The notes under the pieces: model-generated
What the model saw: the letters and a program-made list of their open reading frames with translations, nothing else
Database searches by the model: none
Told to the model about the DNA's origin: nothing
From: Isoetes taiwanensis
Lineage: Eukaryota > Streptophyta > Lycopodiopsida > Isoetales > Isoetaceae
Assembly: GCA_021234155.1 (NCBI GenBank)
Contig: JAJEKV010000015.1
Coordinates: 7,228,822-7,292,821 of the forward strand
Length of the DNA stretch: 64,000 nt
Direction: 5' to 3'
In this document: positions 12,720 through 24,437 of the stretch, in pieces
How the letters are laid out: each line of letters starts with the position of its first letter
Position numbering within the stretch: the first letter of the stretch is position 1
Position numbers and translations under genes: made by a program

Positions 12720-13980
12720 GGAAAAAGTTCAAAAATAGCATCAGAAATGTGTGGATCCTTTTGGACGTAGTGCGGCGGCGCTTCTCGTAGTTTCTGTGCC
12801 TCCCTTCAAGCGGAAATGACTGCGGACCTCCCTCCAAGCGGAAATGAGAACTGGTAAATAATCTTTCATCTCAATTTTTTGCAACTTCTCCTGAACTGCT
12901 GCACCTTCTGGGCCGAGTGCGGCAGCGCTTTCCTCAAAGGATTTTGTGCATGCTGGGGCTCCAGACAAATCGCCATTGCAGGTAATAGATATGTCACACT
13001 GCAATCTTCCGTGTGAAAAAAAGCTGCTCTATATGTATTCCGGAATGAGCCGGAGTCCATATATCTCGGGAAAACGCTGTGCCTTTTGCCCAGACCTGGT
13101 GCGGCGCTCCTCCACTCATTTTCTGTGCTGGTCTATTCTGTATCTGTTCATGCTTTTTAGATCCAAAATTAACACTGGATTTGACTCCGGCTCTAAGTTC
13201 TTAGCTCCTGTTCCAAACAGATACCCTGAACTGCCTCCTGAACTGCTGCACCTTCCAGAACAGGTGCGGCTGGCGCTCCTCAAAGTTTTATGTGATCCTG
13301 AGGCTCCAGACAAATCGCCATTGCAGGTAATAGATATGTCCTGTCATCTTCCATTGAAAAAAATGCTGACTTTTGTATGATCCAAAATGATCCAGGTCCA
13401 TATATCTCCAGGGAAAACGCCTGTGCCTTTTGGACCTAGTGCGACTCTCCTCCACGTTTCTGTGCAACATCTGTTACTCTCCTTATGCTTTTAGATCAAA
13501 TTTAACACTGTGGATTTGTTCAGCGACAAAGTTCTGCTCCTGTTCCCAGAAACAGATACTCCTGAACTACGCCTCCTGAACTGCTTGCCCTTCCAGATCA
13601 AAATGCGGCCGGCGCTCCTCAAAGTTTTTGTGCATGCTGGGGCTCTAGACAAATCGCCATTGCAGGTAATAGATATGTCCTGCAATCTTCCGTGAAAAAT
13701 GTTACATTCTATGTGATCCGAAATGATCCAGCTCCATATATCTCTAGGGAAAACGCCTGTCCCTTTTGGACCAAGTGCGGCGGCGCTCCTCCACGTTTCT
13801 GTGCTTGTCTATTCTATCTGCTTATGCTTTTTAGATCAAATTTAACACTGAACTGCTGCCTTCAGATCCCGAGTCTTGGCGCTCTCGAAGAAGGTTTATT
13901 GCATGCTGGGGCTCAGGAACCAAATCGCCATTGCAGGTAATAGCTATGTCCTGCAAAAAATACTGTTCTTCCTTTCAAAA
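12720..13980 (+). repeat. Tandem array, period ~340 bp, about four units
   Basis: The phrase TTTTGGAC(C/G).AGTGCGGC.GCGCT with following TTTCTGTGC recurs near 12,750, 13,080, 13,425 and 13,760. The phrase ACAAATCGCCATTGCAGGTAATAG recurs near 12,965, 13,310, 13,649 and 13,920. Spacing is about 330-345 bp, with the last unit shortened to about 270 bp. Units differ by small indels, many at CTG or CAG. Upstream, 12,650-12,730 holds short imperfect repeats of ACGATC.AGGGAAAAAA. No protein family is recognised in the short frames crossing units. Confidence 0.8.
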
Positions 13981-14339
13981 AATGCTGTTCTTCCAGACCG
14001 AGTGCAGATCTTCTAGATATAGCAGATACAAAATCTTATAGATATAGCAGATATTGGCTTTTGGGTATGCCTCCTGTTACGCCCAATAGCATTGACCTTA
14101 CCCTATGTGCAAGTAATAGATGGGCTATAGTGAATTGTAAACCTTCTGTTTCAAATTGTAATACATAATCATAATCAGGTGCAAGGCCTTTTAACAGAAT
14201 TAGTAATTGGTACAAGTGCATCAACCTTGTGGAAAATATGCTGAGTGCTACTGCTGCATTCTGGCCCCAAATCTAGTTTGCTTAAATCTAAGGTTTGCTT
14301 AAATCGATTTTAAATCGATTTTATTTAAATCCAAAGTTT

Positions 14340-14760
14340 GGATATCGGTTACTTGTTCTAGCATAGTTATGGGGGCTCGAACACCTGCCCGGTAAACATA
14401 GTCTTTAATTGAAATGTCACATTGGTTTCATATGTATTTTTCATTTAGCCTATTTTGGCACTTTAAATATTGCGGGAATCAGCTCGGTTTGAGGACCATC
14501 GGTTATTTGTTCTATTTTAGTTATGGGGCTCAGGACACCTTAAGTCAAGCATTCATTTTTTTATTTACAGAGTGTCTTGTTGGTGGACTTTCTTGAGCGG
14601 ACATACCTTGATTGATAGAAACCCCTTATGTATTTTTCATTGTCTAACTGTTTCAGCACTTTAAATATTACGGGGAATCGACTCGGTTTGGACCATCGGC
14701 TACTCGGTTTTCTACTAAACAAAACTCCATCCCATTTGTCCCTCTTGCTTACACACCCCA
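14340..14760 (+). repeat. Degenerate tandem repeat, period ~150-200 bp
   Basis: Segments with TATGTATTTTTCATT, CACTTTAAATATT.CGG, CTCGGTTTG..GACCATCGG and TTAGTTATGGGGCTC recur, at about 14,345/14,495 and 14,431/14,629. Two to three partial units are visible. No coding content is recognised. Confidence 0.6.
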
Positions 14761-17485
14761 AGAGAAGGCGGCGGAAGCACTCAAGTTCACTAGAGGTATC
14801 AATAGGTGACTGCAGTATAAACCTTGGAAAAGCAATAGCCAGAATCAGGAAAGTCAATGGTAAGAAAGGCCAAATGGGGGTATCGGGATATGGCGCCTTG
14901 ATCCAATTTGCTTTGAGGTATGTCGGCTTGTTGAAGATTAGATCATTTTCCTTCTCTTCTTGCGAAATATGTAACCATATGAAATTTTAATATGGGTTTT
15001 ATACGAGATGGTGGGTGACATAATGAGTAAGTATACGCATCGAGAGAGGATGAGAACCTCTGAGATACCTCTTTGCGAAGTATCTTGAATGAGGCGTGTA
15101 CGTCTTTGTGTCAAGATGTGATACTAAGATACAGGGGATATACTTAGGCGTAATGAGGGATGGATTTGAATCTTTTATTACTAAGGCTGATTGCGACTCT
15201 AAAACTTAGATTTATCGATTGAGAAAGCTCTGGGTACCCAATAGCGTGAGAGATGGTTAGGTGCATTGGATGTCATCACAAGGTACGAATCCATAGTAAA
15301 TCAGGATTCCTAAGGGTGATAAAAGCACAGGGTGGATAAAAAGTATCGGTTGGAGCTTTGGTGGAAATCTGGTAAGTATTCAGGGTGTTCTTTTGCAACA
15401 TATCAATTACGGTCCGTACACACTTAATTTGGTGACCCCAGAAAGTTGGTTAGAGCCTTCAAAATTAAAATGAGGCCACTGTGTTCAAAACTTAAATATC
15501 TAGAGCACATATACTTAGCTGTATTTAGTCTTCTTATGAGATTGATAGAAGTTCAAGAGGTAGCCTGGGTACTTATAAATCATTAGGTTTCTGCATTTCT
15601 TTTCGTATGAATACATTTTCAAGCGTTTAGTACAGTTTTGGAAGGGATATTACAAACACCTTCTCGTTGAGAGCTTTGACAAACACCTTGGCTGAATTGG
15701 AATGTTGGAAGTCCACGGATAAATTACATGTACTCAAAAAAGGGAACTTGGATAGGCAAGGTGTGGTCTAGTGATTATAGGTTAAATTGTCCTGGTGGAT
15801 GGGTTTTGCTGTTGGAAGAGAATATCAAAATTGGAGGGAGGTGAGGTGATCATGAGGATTCAGGGTCTTAAAAGAAGAATGGATTCACACAAGGAAAGAC
15901 AAGAAACAAGTTTGGATGATCCATGATAAAGGTTCTAAAAGAAGAGAAAAGCAAGAAGTCACACGAAATTCTGGTAAGTATTTATCATTATTTATTTGCG
16001 ATGTGTACATATTGATTTTTACAACCATGTGACAAGTGTTACATGTGTGTTGGTACAACAATCGATCTGGATTTTGTCGATCTTAGGAAGATGTCACCTT
16101 GACATTTCCAAGGTGGTCTCAACACCTCGCTTGAATTGCATTGTGGAGACATCTTGCGTGCCTGAACAATATTCAAAGAGGTCGATTATAGGTTTTCAGG
16201 AAATGATTAGAGAATTTGCAAAAGGCATGCTAGGAAGCCTAGTCTGAGAGAAGTGGTAAATAACCGATTGGGAATTTGAATTAGATTATTATTGATTTCC
16301 TACAAATAACATGCCTTGCGAGGTATTTTAAGTTCACCATGGAGCGTATGCAATACTTCCTTAATTCAAAAGCATTTCTTTTTGGGACATTATGCCTTGA
16401 TGATGATGGTTGGTTGGTTTCTATTTATTTAGGATTGAACAAGCGGGCGATGAAAGAGGCAAGATTAAAATGCTTGGAGACCTTGAACTTACTTCTTGCA
16501 TGAGAAAAGAACCTTTTGGATACGCAGACGATTTGGAAAAGTTACAAGCAATGTCTTCTTTATTAGCTATTTGGTTTAGAAAGGGCACCTCTCAAGCATC
16601 CAAGACAATGTTAGGTTCTCAAGTAAGTGATTTTTTATTTTATCTATCTTATTTAAACTATCATTATCTCATGTATATTGATTTCATGTGTTCTTAATTT
16701 TATATCTTGGTTAATATTTGTCCATTTAGGATAATCTAACTCGGCAATCAACGCTCCTTTCTTCATGGTGACATTAAACACACGCAAGCCACAACACAGT
16801 GAAATCCAAGAGAGTCCATTTTTAAGTTCATGGGTTCATTATTGAAATTTTAGTCCAGAGAAGGCACGAGTATTGGACTTAGCAGTCAGAGCAGGTTGAC
16901 CAATAGTAGCATCTGCTATCTTATCTCGTCAGTACTATGGGGTTAGACAATGATAAAATACAGTGGAACATGTAAATGCATCAAATCTTCGGCCCTTGCA
17001 AGTGGTTCAAAAAAGTATGGTAGAAAATTCGAGCTTCAGGATTGAGATGTGAAGTGGCGGAGGAAGATGAAGGAAACCCTCACCATGCGTTAGTTTATTT
17101 CTCTTTGTAGAATTTTAGCCGATATGGTAGTACTACTTATCTTTAACGTATTAGCATTCTTCACGTATCTTGAGAATCAGTAGCCGATTTGTCAAAAGGA
17201 ATCTCCGATTCGAGAAAAGAAGGCGTATGCGTTGTCTGCCCATAGATGGCGAGTGTGAAGAAGGATGGACTTCGTATCGTCTAGGTTTCTGCTTTATTAT
17301 TATGGATTATAGTTTGTCTTCCATAGTTTGCTTAAACTATTTCTTTTTAAACTACTTCTACATGCCCCAATGCGGTGTATTTTCTAGTATGGAGTCAATT
17401 GCATCTTCTACCTCAAAACCATTGGCAAAAGCAAAATTTGATGACAATCTTAAAAACCCTCAAACCATAAAAAAAACCCTCTAAA
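14761..17485. other. Unassigned, no supported gene
   Basis: Plus-strand frames such as 16,410-16,697 end next to good splice-donor-like strings (GTAAGT at about 15,371, 15,975 and 16,625). No frame shows a family I recognise and no exon chain could be built. It may hold fragments of a host gene or of a transposon. Confidence 0.3.
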
Positions 17486-17489
17486 AATT

Positions 17490-18000
17490 ACTTTTCGATA
17501 GTACGTCCATGTCCAACATTTCCTTTTTTATTTATTGGCGCTCCCTTTGTCTTTGTGTGGAGGGTGACACAAAGTCATCTCCTCTGAATAGCTATCATTG
17601 TGTACTCCATTTTTATTCTTCTTACCCCAATCTGATCAGCTCATTATTTTCATGTAGGGACAACTTCAAAGTCCATTTTGATATACTTAACATAAACAAA
17701 GTCGAGATCAATGTGAGTATCATGCAATCTTTTATTACTTATTTCCTTTCTGAGGCTAAGGACATAAGCAACCACCAAGTTATACCAGAGGTTGAAGTGT
17801 CTAAAAAGCCAGTAAACCTAGAATCCTAAATTGACATCAATCTCGAGTCAATCCAAGGTTGTATTATCAACCAAATTCAAACTTACATAGAATTATGCAG
17901 TATATTCCTTTAACCTCTAAAACCTTTGAACTAGAAATTACAAAACCAATGAATAGATAAATAAGAATAACCTTTGAACTAGATTATCAATACAGGATGG
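17490..18000 (+). repeat. Repeat block S, copy 2
   Basis: Same orientation and order of landmarks as 5,660-6,175. It ends at AATAACCTTTGAACTAGATTATC, where copy 1 passes directly into block P. Here 6.4 kb of other sequence intervenes before P resumes at about 24,438. Confidence 0.7.
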
Positions 18001-18769
18001 GTCCTGTAATTACAACTAGTTGGCGAAAGTGAATTGTTTCTGTTGAGTCCTTTGAAACTTCTTGAAGTACAAATTGGTTCCCGTACTAGGGGTTGAAGTT
18101 TGAAAAACATGCTCAGAAACTGAGCCGATCATCGAGAGCATGAATAGATAAAGAGACGAATCATCCTCCATATAAGCAAAATGAAGGTTGCTCCATCGCT
18201 AACATATATGGTGAGGGTACTCCCAGATAAAGCGGGATGGCGAGACTCTTCAGGATGGCTTAGATCCCTCACCACCGTAATCATGAGATACTCCAGAAGG
18301 TAACTTTTGTAGGTGAAAACATGTGGAAAATGACATATTAGGGAGTTGAAGTACGCCCAGTGCCATCAATACAATATTGTATCAAAACAATAATAGGCTG
18401 GCTCGTGGCCAGCAGAAAGAAACAACGGTGACCAATCGGGAACCTTCCACGGAATGAACATACTTAGGAAAACTGTCAGGCTAGTCTTTGTACCGGGCTA
18501 CATGTGCAGCAAGAGAGACAATGAAGAAATTATAATTCGGGAGGCTCGATTGCCACTTGGCAGAGAAGAATGAAATAATGAGTAAGCCTCGGAGCAACGA
18601 TGCCACCTTAGAAAAATGAAAAATAGAACATATGCACTTTCAAAGAGATGAAAGAAAACATAGGTTATCACGACCTACAGGGATGATCAAAGAGAGGGTA
18701 TAGAAAATAAATAAACTATCTGCAAGATCAGCGAATGATTAGAGGAAATGGAGCAACTTCCCTGAGGAA

Positions 18770-18990
18770 TATGAGAAGCAATCGGTAGTAGATATGACCC
18801 GGCAGTTCGAGGATAATATTGAGGAAGGAGGCGGGAGACTTGTGGAACCCGAGAGAAATGAGGAGAATAAAAAGGAACTCGAGAGCCGATGACTGAAGTG
18901 GGAAGGAGGCGATATAAATGGGAATGCAAGCAAGGCGTCCCCATCCAAGGAATGTCGGTTCTATTGCTATCGCAATGAGAGCGGTAACTC
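18770..18990 (+). repeat. LTR-like segment, left copy
   Basis: Shares AGACTTGTGGA.CC, GAGGAGAATAAAA.GGAACTC, GGAAGGAGGCGATATAAAT, GGCGTCC.CATCCA and GGTTCTATTGCT with 24,290-24,437. It ends near GAGCGGTAAC, which read on the minus strand gives a start like TGTTAC. Confidence 0.5.
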
Positions 18991-21900
18991 TTTAGGATAG
19001 ATCCTATGTTCTAACTAGTTGGCCGATAGAAGAGAATCTACATAAAGAATGGACCAAACTAGGACTGACAGGCAAAGAGCAAGCGAGGGAGATATGGACA
19101 ACACAGAATGATTAGAAACGGACCAAGCAAAGGGGCGGACAAAGCTGGCAGGCGGAGGGGCAAGAATATGATATATGAACACCAACGGAAGGAGGGCAAA
19201 ATGACCCAAGGAGACTGGTAAATATATAAAAAGCGTCTGGTCGAGAAGGACTAGCTAATAGAATAATTGCAAATAAGCAAAAGATGTGAAGGGGCGATGG
19301 TGAATGAACTAATGGAGTCAACGGGTAAAAAAGTAAGGCAACAATGAGAAAAAAAACAAGGGCAACTAGGCCTTAATAGGAAGCGGGCATGATGCACATA
19401 GTTAGCAGAGGAAGAAATAGAAAAATAATGAAATAGGAACTAGAAACAAGCTACAAACTTAACGAAAAAATTGACAAGAAAACAGAAAAACGCAAAAATA
19501 TCTGGATAATAGCACATGTACCGCATCAAAAACCTCCAAAATCTAAATAGCGGGTAAGCAAGAGCCGGATCAAATGCACATAAGCCATAATGCATATTTG
19601 GATAATATCGAAAACATACTAAATAGATCAAATTGAGTAAAAGCTATATAGGATTAATGGGATGTAGTAAGAACCTTACCAAGCAGAACTATGAATATCC
19701 TAGCGACAAATCTAAAGAGACCAATTTAAATGGAAAAAGCGCGAAAAACAGATGCTATAGAAACAATGTGAGGACGAGAGATGAGTTTCAATCAAAGAGA
19801 TAATAGAAATTGCTATACTAGTTTACCTATACAAACAACTTTCGACAAATGGGTCCAAATTTTAAAGAGACATTTGAATGAAAAAATAGAAGGGCTAACG
19901 GGATAAAGAACTCAAGGACTGAAAGGAGCATACAAAACCTGAGAGAGACACAGAATAGACATATGAATGTACACAATAATACTTGAGGAAGCGATTAGGT
20001 AAATACTAGGACAATAATAGGCCAAATACATAAGGGATAAGATAACTATAACATAGACAAAAAGATGTCGGGTAATATGAATCGTAAGCAATTGTAGACA
20101 CGCGGAATGGAAACAATCGCGGGGCTTGGAGACAAAAACCAATGAGAAAGTCCGAAATCCGAGGCAAGTGAGACTATAGAGATTAACGGAGATAATAGCC
20201 GTCGGGTAAAATATTGAGAGAGGAACAACAGATTTTAAAAATGGAAAGCCGAGCACGAACATCTAAAACAAGTTAAATTTAGAATACCAAGACATACAAA
20301 GGGACTATCTAGCATGAATGATAGGATAGCTAAAATCTTTTGGACAAAATAATGTCATGAAGAACATAATGTGGCCAATAGAGCAGTAAGAAATTGGATC
20401 ATGATGAAACATCTCGAGTAAAACGATTCTACGAAAGGGCAAAAGAACAACATGGAACATAGTAACAAATGAGCGAATAGGAACAAAGGAATCGAATAAA
20501 ACCAAAACATGATGAACATAGGAACAAGAAAGACAAGCGTGCACACACATAAAGAGAGCCTAAGGGCGTGTCGCTCGTAGAGAGACAACTAGAAAAGACC
20601 AAGAAATGCAACTACCTTGAACATCTAATAGAAGTTTATGAGGATGCAAGGTGTACATAATGACCTATCAACATGAGCGATAAGAGCAGTGTGGTCCAAC
20701 AAATGGGGCATGCGATTAAAAGAACACTTTGGCCCGAAGGAGCAATGAAAGTGAGAACCAACGTGACCAAAAAAATGCAAAAGAACAATAACAAAAGTAA
20801 AAGAACAACTGGAACATAGGAACAAAGAAGGAATGTACGGAACAACTTTGGAACATAAACAAATGGGTAAGGTCGCACAATGCAAATGTCTAATAAACAC
20901 TTAAAAGGCCTTCATGAGAAACACGAGAACATATGACAAAAGCGTACATCGCCCTCCAAAGGCAATCGCAGAAACAATGAGAACATATGAGAAAGGAGCG
21001 TTAGCGACCTCGCATACAAAAGAAATAAAGCTCGAGAACTATATAGGACCTTAGGCAACCTTAGAAAAAAGCAAACAATGAAGTGGATGAAGAAATGAGA
21101 TCAGAATGAATGGACATAGCACAACCTCTTTTGGAAGATATAGAGAATAAAAATGAGCGAAGGGCACATCACGAGATACATGGGTAAAAGCCCGCAGACA
21201 GCAGGACCCGATGGTAAAAAGCAGTTGAATGGAATGAGACATCTATGATAGAACTTGAGCGTAAAGGAAGAAGAAGGGATTAGCAAGTGAAGAAGAAACC
21301 TCTGATGACAAAAACAAGCAAGATAGATGGAGAATTAAGAATGAAAGGGCAGAAAAAGGTATAGTGAGGCTGAACATGTCAACAAATGAAATAAGATAGA
21401 TAACGGAATCGAGAATAAAACAAAGCAAGCACACCAGATAGTGACATGCGAAATGGAAAAAATAAAGGCCAAGTGATCAAACTTCTAACAAAAAAGCGCA
21501 ACAATCGACCTATACTGGAACCCTAATAGGATAATAGCGCATAAAAAAGAACCAAAGATGGTAGAAGGAAAGCGGAATGAAAACATGGAACAAAGAAACT
21601 CTCTTATCAATGGTGCAAAAATGAAAGAGTCAAAGTGGAAATTTTGTAAGAAATTGGATATACGAAATGAAAAAGAATTAAATAATAAAAAACTCTTGCA
21701 TCTAAATTAAACGCATATAGCATAGAAACAAAAGTAGCAAAAAACAAAGAAAGCGAGCAAAGATAAATCCTATGACAAAAATGACTAAGCAAGGAATGGA
21801 TACTACGTTAATCTTGTCGCAACAATCGAAAATGAAAAATGCAACTTGAGGCATGTGTGCCAATGATGTGGGCCAAAAATAAAATCACAAAAGGTTCACA

Positions 21901-22299
21901 GCGGGAGACCTACATGCTCTGTCTTGAGACATGCTCAATCTAATATACATAACGAAAAGAATGAAATAATAGAAAATGGACTTAGAATAAAGGAAAAGAA
22001 ATCAAGCCCCAATAATTACATATCTCAACTCTAATCATCTTTGATCAAAAAGATGGAACAAGCTGTGGGTATCTAGAAATACCCTAACCAGTAAACAAAC
22101 AACACGACAATTGAAAGCCATAAGCAGTGGCAGAATGGACATGAAGCATGACTAAGAACTAGGAGGCAGAAATATTGCAACACTAGAAATAGCGCAAACG
22201 TAACCCAAAAACGAGAAGGAAAATAAGGGAGAGAATGCTAGGAAATAGGCAGAATCGCCTAATAAAAATTGGATTGATAATGATGCCCAAACACATTTT

Positions 22300-22560
22300 A
22301 ATGTAACAAGTAAAAACTAGTGCACAAACTTGAAATGAACCAACAAAGCACTCTCATGGGATGGTAGGCGCATACTAAAATTAGACAAACCACATCAACG
22401 GCACCAACCTGACAAGCCAATGTATGGTTAACAAGTGGCAACCTAATCATATACCTTGCTAATAAGATCAACACCTTACAACCTCTCAAAAGGTCCAATG
22501 CAAAGATAAATATACCTTTAAGTCTTACCATCAATGGGAATCTTGCATATAAGAATGAGG
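22300..22560 (-). pseudogene. Ty3/gypsy integrase C-terminal remnant
   Basis: Read on the minus strand, bases near 22,500 encode IGPFE in one frame. It is followed at the expected distance by a stretch corresponding to V.YRL.LP and, near 22,360, by a segment resembling the (K)YHPDESHVL end found in plant chromovirus-type integrases. The matching pieces lie in different frames, so several small indels are needed. Upstream integrase core residues could not be identified. The match rests on pattern recognition of short motifs and would need a profile search to confirm. Confidence 0.38.
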
Positions 22561-24289
22561 CACCTTGGATAAACACAATCCGAGAGTAAAAAACATCTAG
22601 TCAAAGCGTTTAAGTGGTGAACAAATGATTTGATGTTAGCATAATCATTCCACAGAACAACTTTGTCTATATAGAGACTAAACCAAGAGTCACGGATAAG
22701 AATGAAAAAGAAAATCCCTTGCCACTCACAGACTTGACAAATGAGATACACCATTAGGCTCTAAGCTAGAATAGAATAGAAGTGAGAAGAGGCAAGGGCA
22801 TGTCAGACGGATAGATGGCGTGAGTCACCATTTGTCCGTCGAGGCCCAACTAATCTAGATCAATTATGAAAACTCAAAGCAATCTACCAATATATAATAA
22901 AGGTAAAAAAAAACCACAGACACACACACAAGGCAGATAGCCAAGCTTCCTTAGAAAAGAAACTCAACCTTAGCCAAAAGGCATTCTATCGAAATTAAAA
23001 TGCGGCAACCTTTTCCTAAGTCAAATGGTGCATATATCACAAAGATAGTGAGCATGGAACTGAGAACGATCGCACAACAACAACTACTGTAGAGGTACTA
23101 ACGACTACTCAATCTACTACAGACAAAGGAAACATTTGTGGGGCACTGGACTGAGGAGCAACAAGAGTATAACCAATTAAAATGCCAAGGGTCTAGGAAA
23201 ATTTACTAATTCGAGTAAAAATTCGCCAAAATGACCCTTAGCAAGAGAGTTTTAAAGCGTAGAAACAAAAGTGAGCACGAAATCTGAGCTCCTGCCGATG
23301 CTTACAGTATATATGTGGCAGTGGCGAGGAGCTGAGGCCTTCCCGGATAGGAGCTGCAAATAGTGCGCCATTATTTGCCCGCATGTGAGATGCCTTCCAC
23401 CGGAGACAAGGCGTCAGCCAGGCGGAAGCACAGCAAGTGGTTACAGAGAAAGAAAAGCCCGAGTCAAATGAAGAAAACAAAGAGCCGAGGAAAGATAGAT
23501 GCAGGTGGTGTTTGGGAGGCAATAGGAGGCAAAGGAAAAGCGATCTAAAGAAATCTTTGTCGAGCGAACATGGTGAGGTAGAAAACTACCGGGCCAATGA
23601 CTACTACATACTGAGAATCAACAACCAAAATCAGACAAACAAAGAATCAAATCAAACTGTACCATCGGTGAGAAGCCGAATCCCAGACGAATCCTCAAGA
23701 TGAAATCCTCCAAAGCGATCGTTGCTTGAAACTTATCTGACAAGCCACAAACTGCCCATTCGTCTGTAGTAAATCGGATCAAGTTTCATCAACCAAAAGG
23801 CGGTTCTGCGGCTTTCTTGTAGCTTTCCTTTACACCAAAAACTTGAAAACACACACAAGCAATAATTGGGAAGAAGCGAGGCGATTTGTTCCCAAAAGCT
23901 CTGCGAAGAAAATGGAAAGTAATGAACCAATTTAAACCTTAATCTTGGCCAGGAGGACAAGCCTACGCCATCAACAAAACACATACGAGAATAACTGGCT
24001 TTTGATTGACAAGCAGAAACATCTATATATATACCGTCGTTGTGCCCAAACCAAACAGAATATAGATCTAAAAACTCTGAGACAAATCCAAAGGATAGAA
24101 AAGATAGCGATTCCAGGCCGGTATCAAAGTGGTTAGCAGGCACCAGGCCATGACATCATATCATCTAAAGGACTGTTCGATTCAAGTCATGGCAAACAAA
24201 CCATGACGCAGAAAACACGAACCATATGCCGGAAAAACCATATCCTACAGGTGCGTACTGGTAGGAGAAAGAGGCATGGAAAGAGCAGA

Positions 24290-24437
24290 CTTGTGGAGCC
24301 GAGGAAATGAGGAGAATAAAAGGAACTCAAGAGCATGATGACTAGAAATGAGGAAGGAGGCGATATAAATAGGAGATGCAAACTAGGCGTCCCATCCAGT
24401 CTTCCGGTTCTATTGCTGCTCCCTTGATAGAGCAGTA
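24290..24437 (+). repeat. LTR-like segment, right copy
   Basis: Same landmarks and order as 18,770-18,990, ending at GAGCAGTAAC just before block P resumes. It is shorter than the left copy; sequence matching 18,000-18,770 was not found to its left, so this copy appears truncated. Confidence 0.5.

Larger units (their letters stand above)
18001..24437 (-). mobile_element. Putative degraded Ty3/gypsy-type insertion splitting the Q-S-P repeat
   Basis: The stretch sits exactly at the S/P junction of the second repeat copy, so it is an insertion relative to copy 1. Both its edges contain a related segment (18,770-18,990 and 24,290-24,437) in the same orientation, as LTRs would. An integrase C-terminus remnant lies at 22,300-22,560 on the minus strand. 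Most of the interior is visibly A+G-rich on the plus strand, and the many short minus-strand frames rich in Phe, Leu, Ser and Cys are explained by that composition. Gag, protease, reverse transcriptase and RNase H were not found. The target duplication could not be read. Confidence 0.4.

Noticed and set aside
19912-20900. Several minus-strand ORFs of 60-116 codons
   Set aside because: They overlap in different frames, are dominated by Phe/Leu/Ser/Cys, and are explained by the A+G-rich plus strand.
24117-24135. GGTATCAAAGTGG resembling an initiator-Met primer-binding site
   Set aside because: No LTR end could be defined directly to its left and no gag follows; the match to TGGTATCAGAGC is imperfect.
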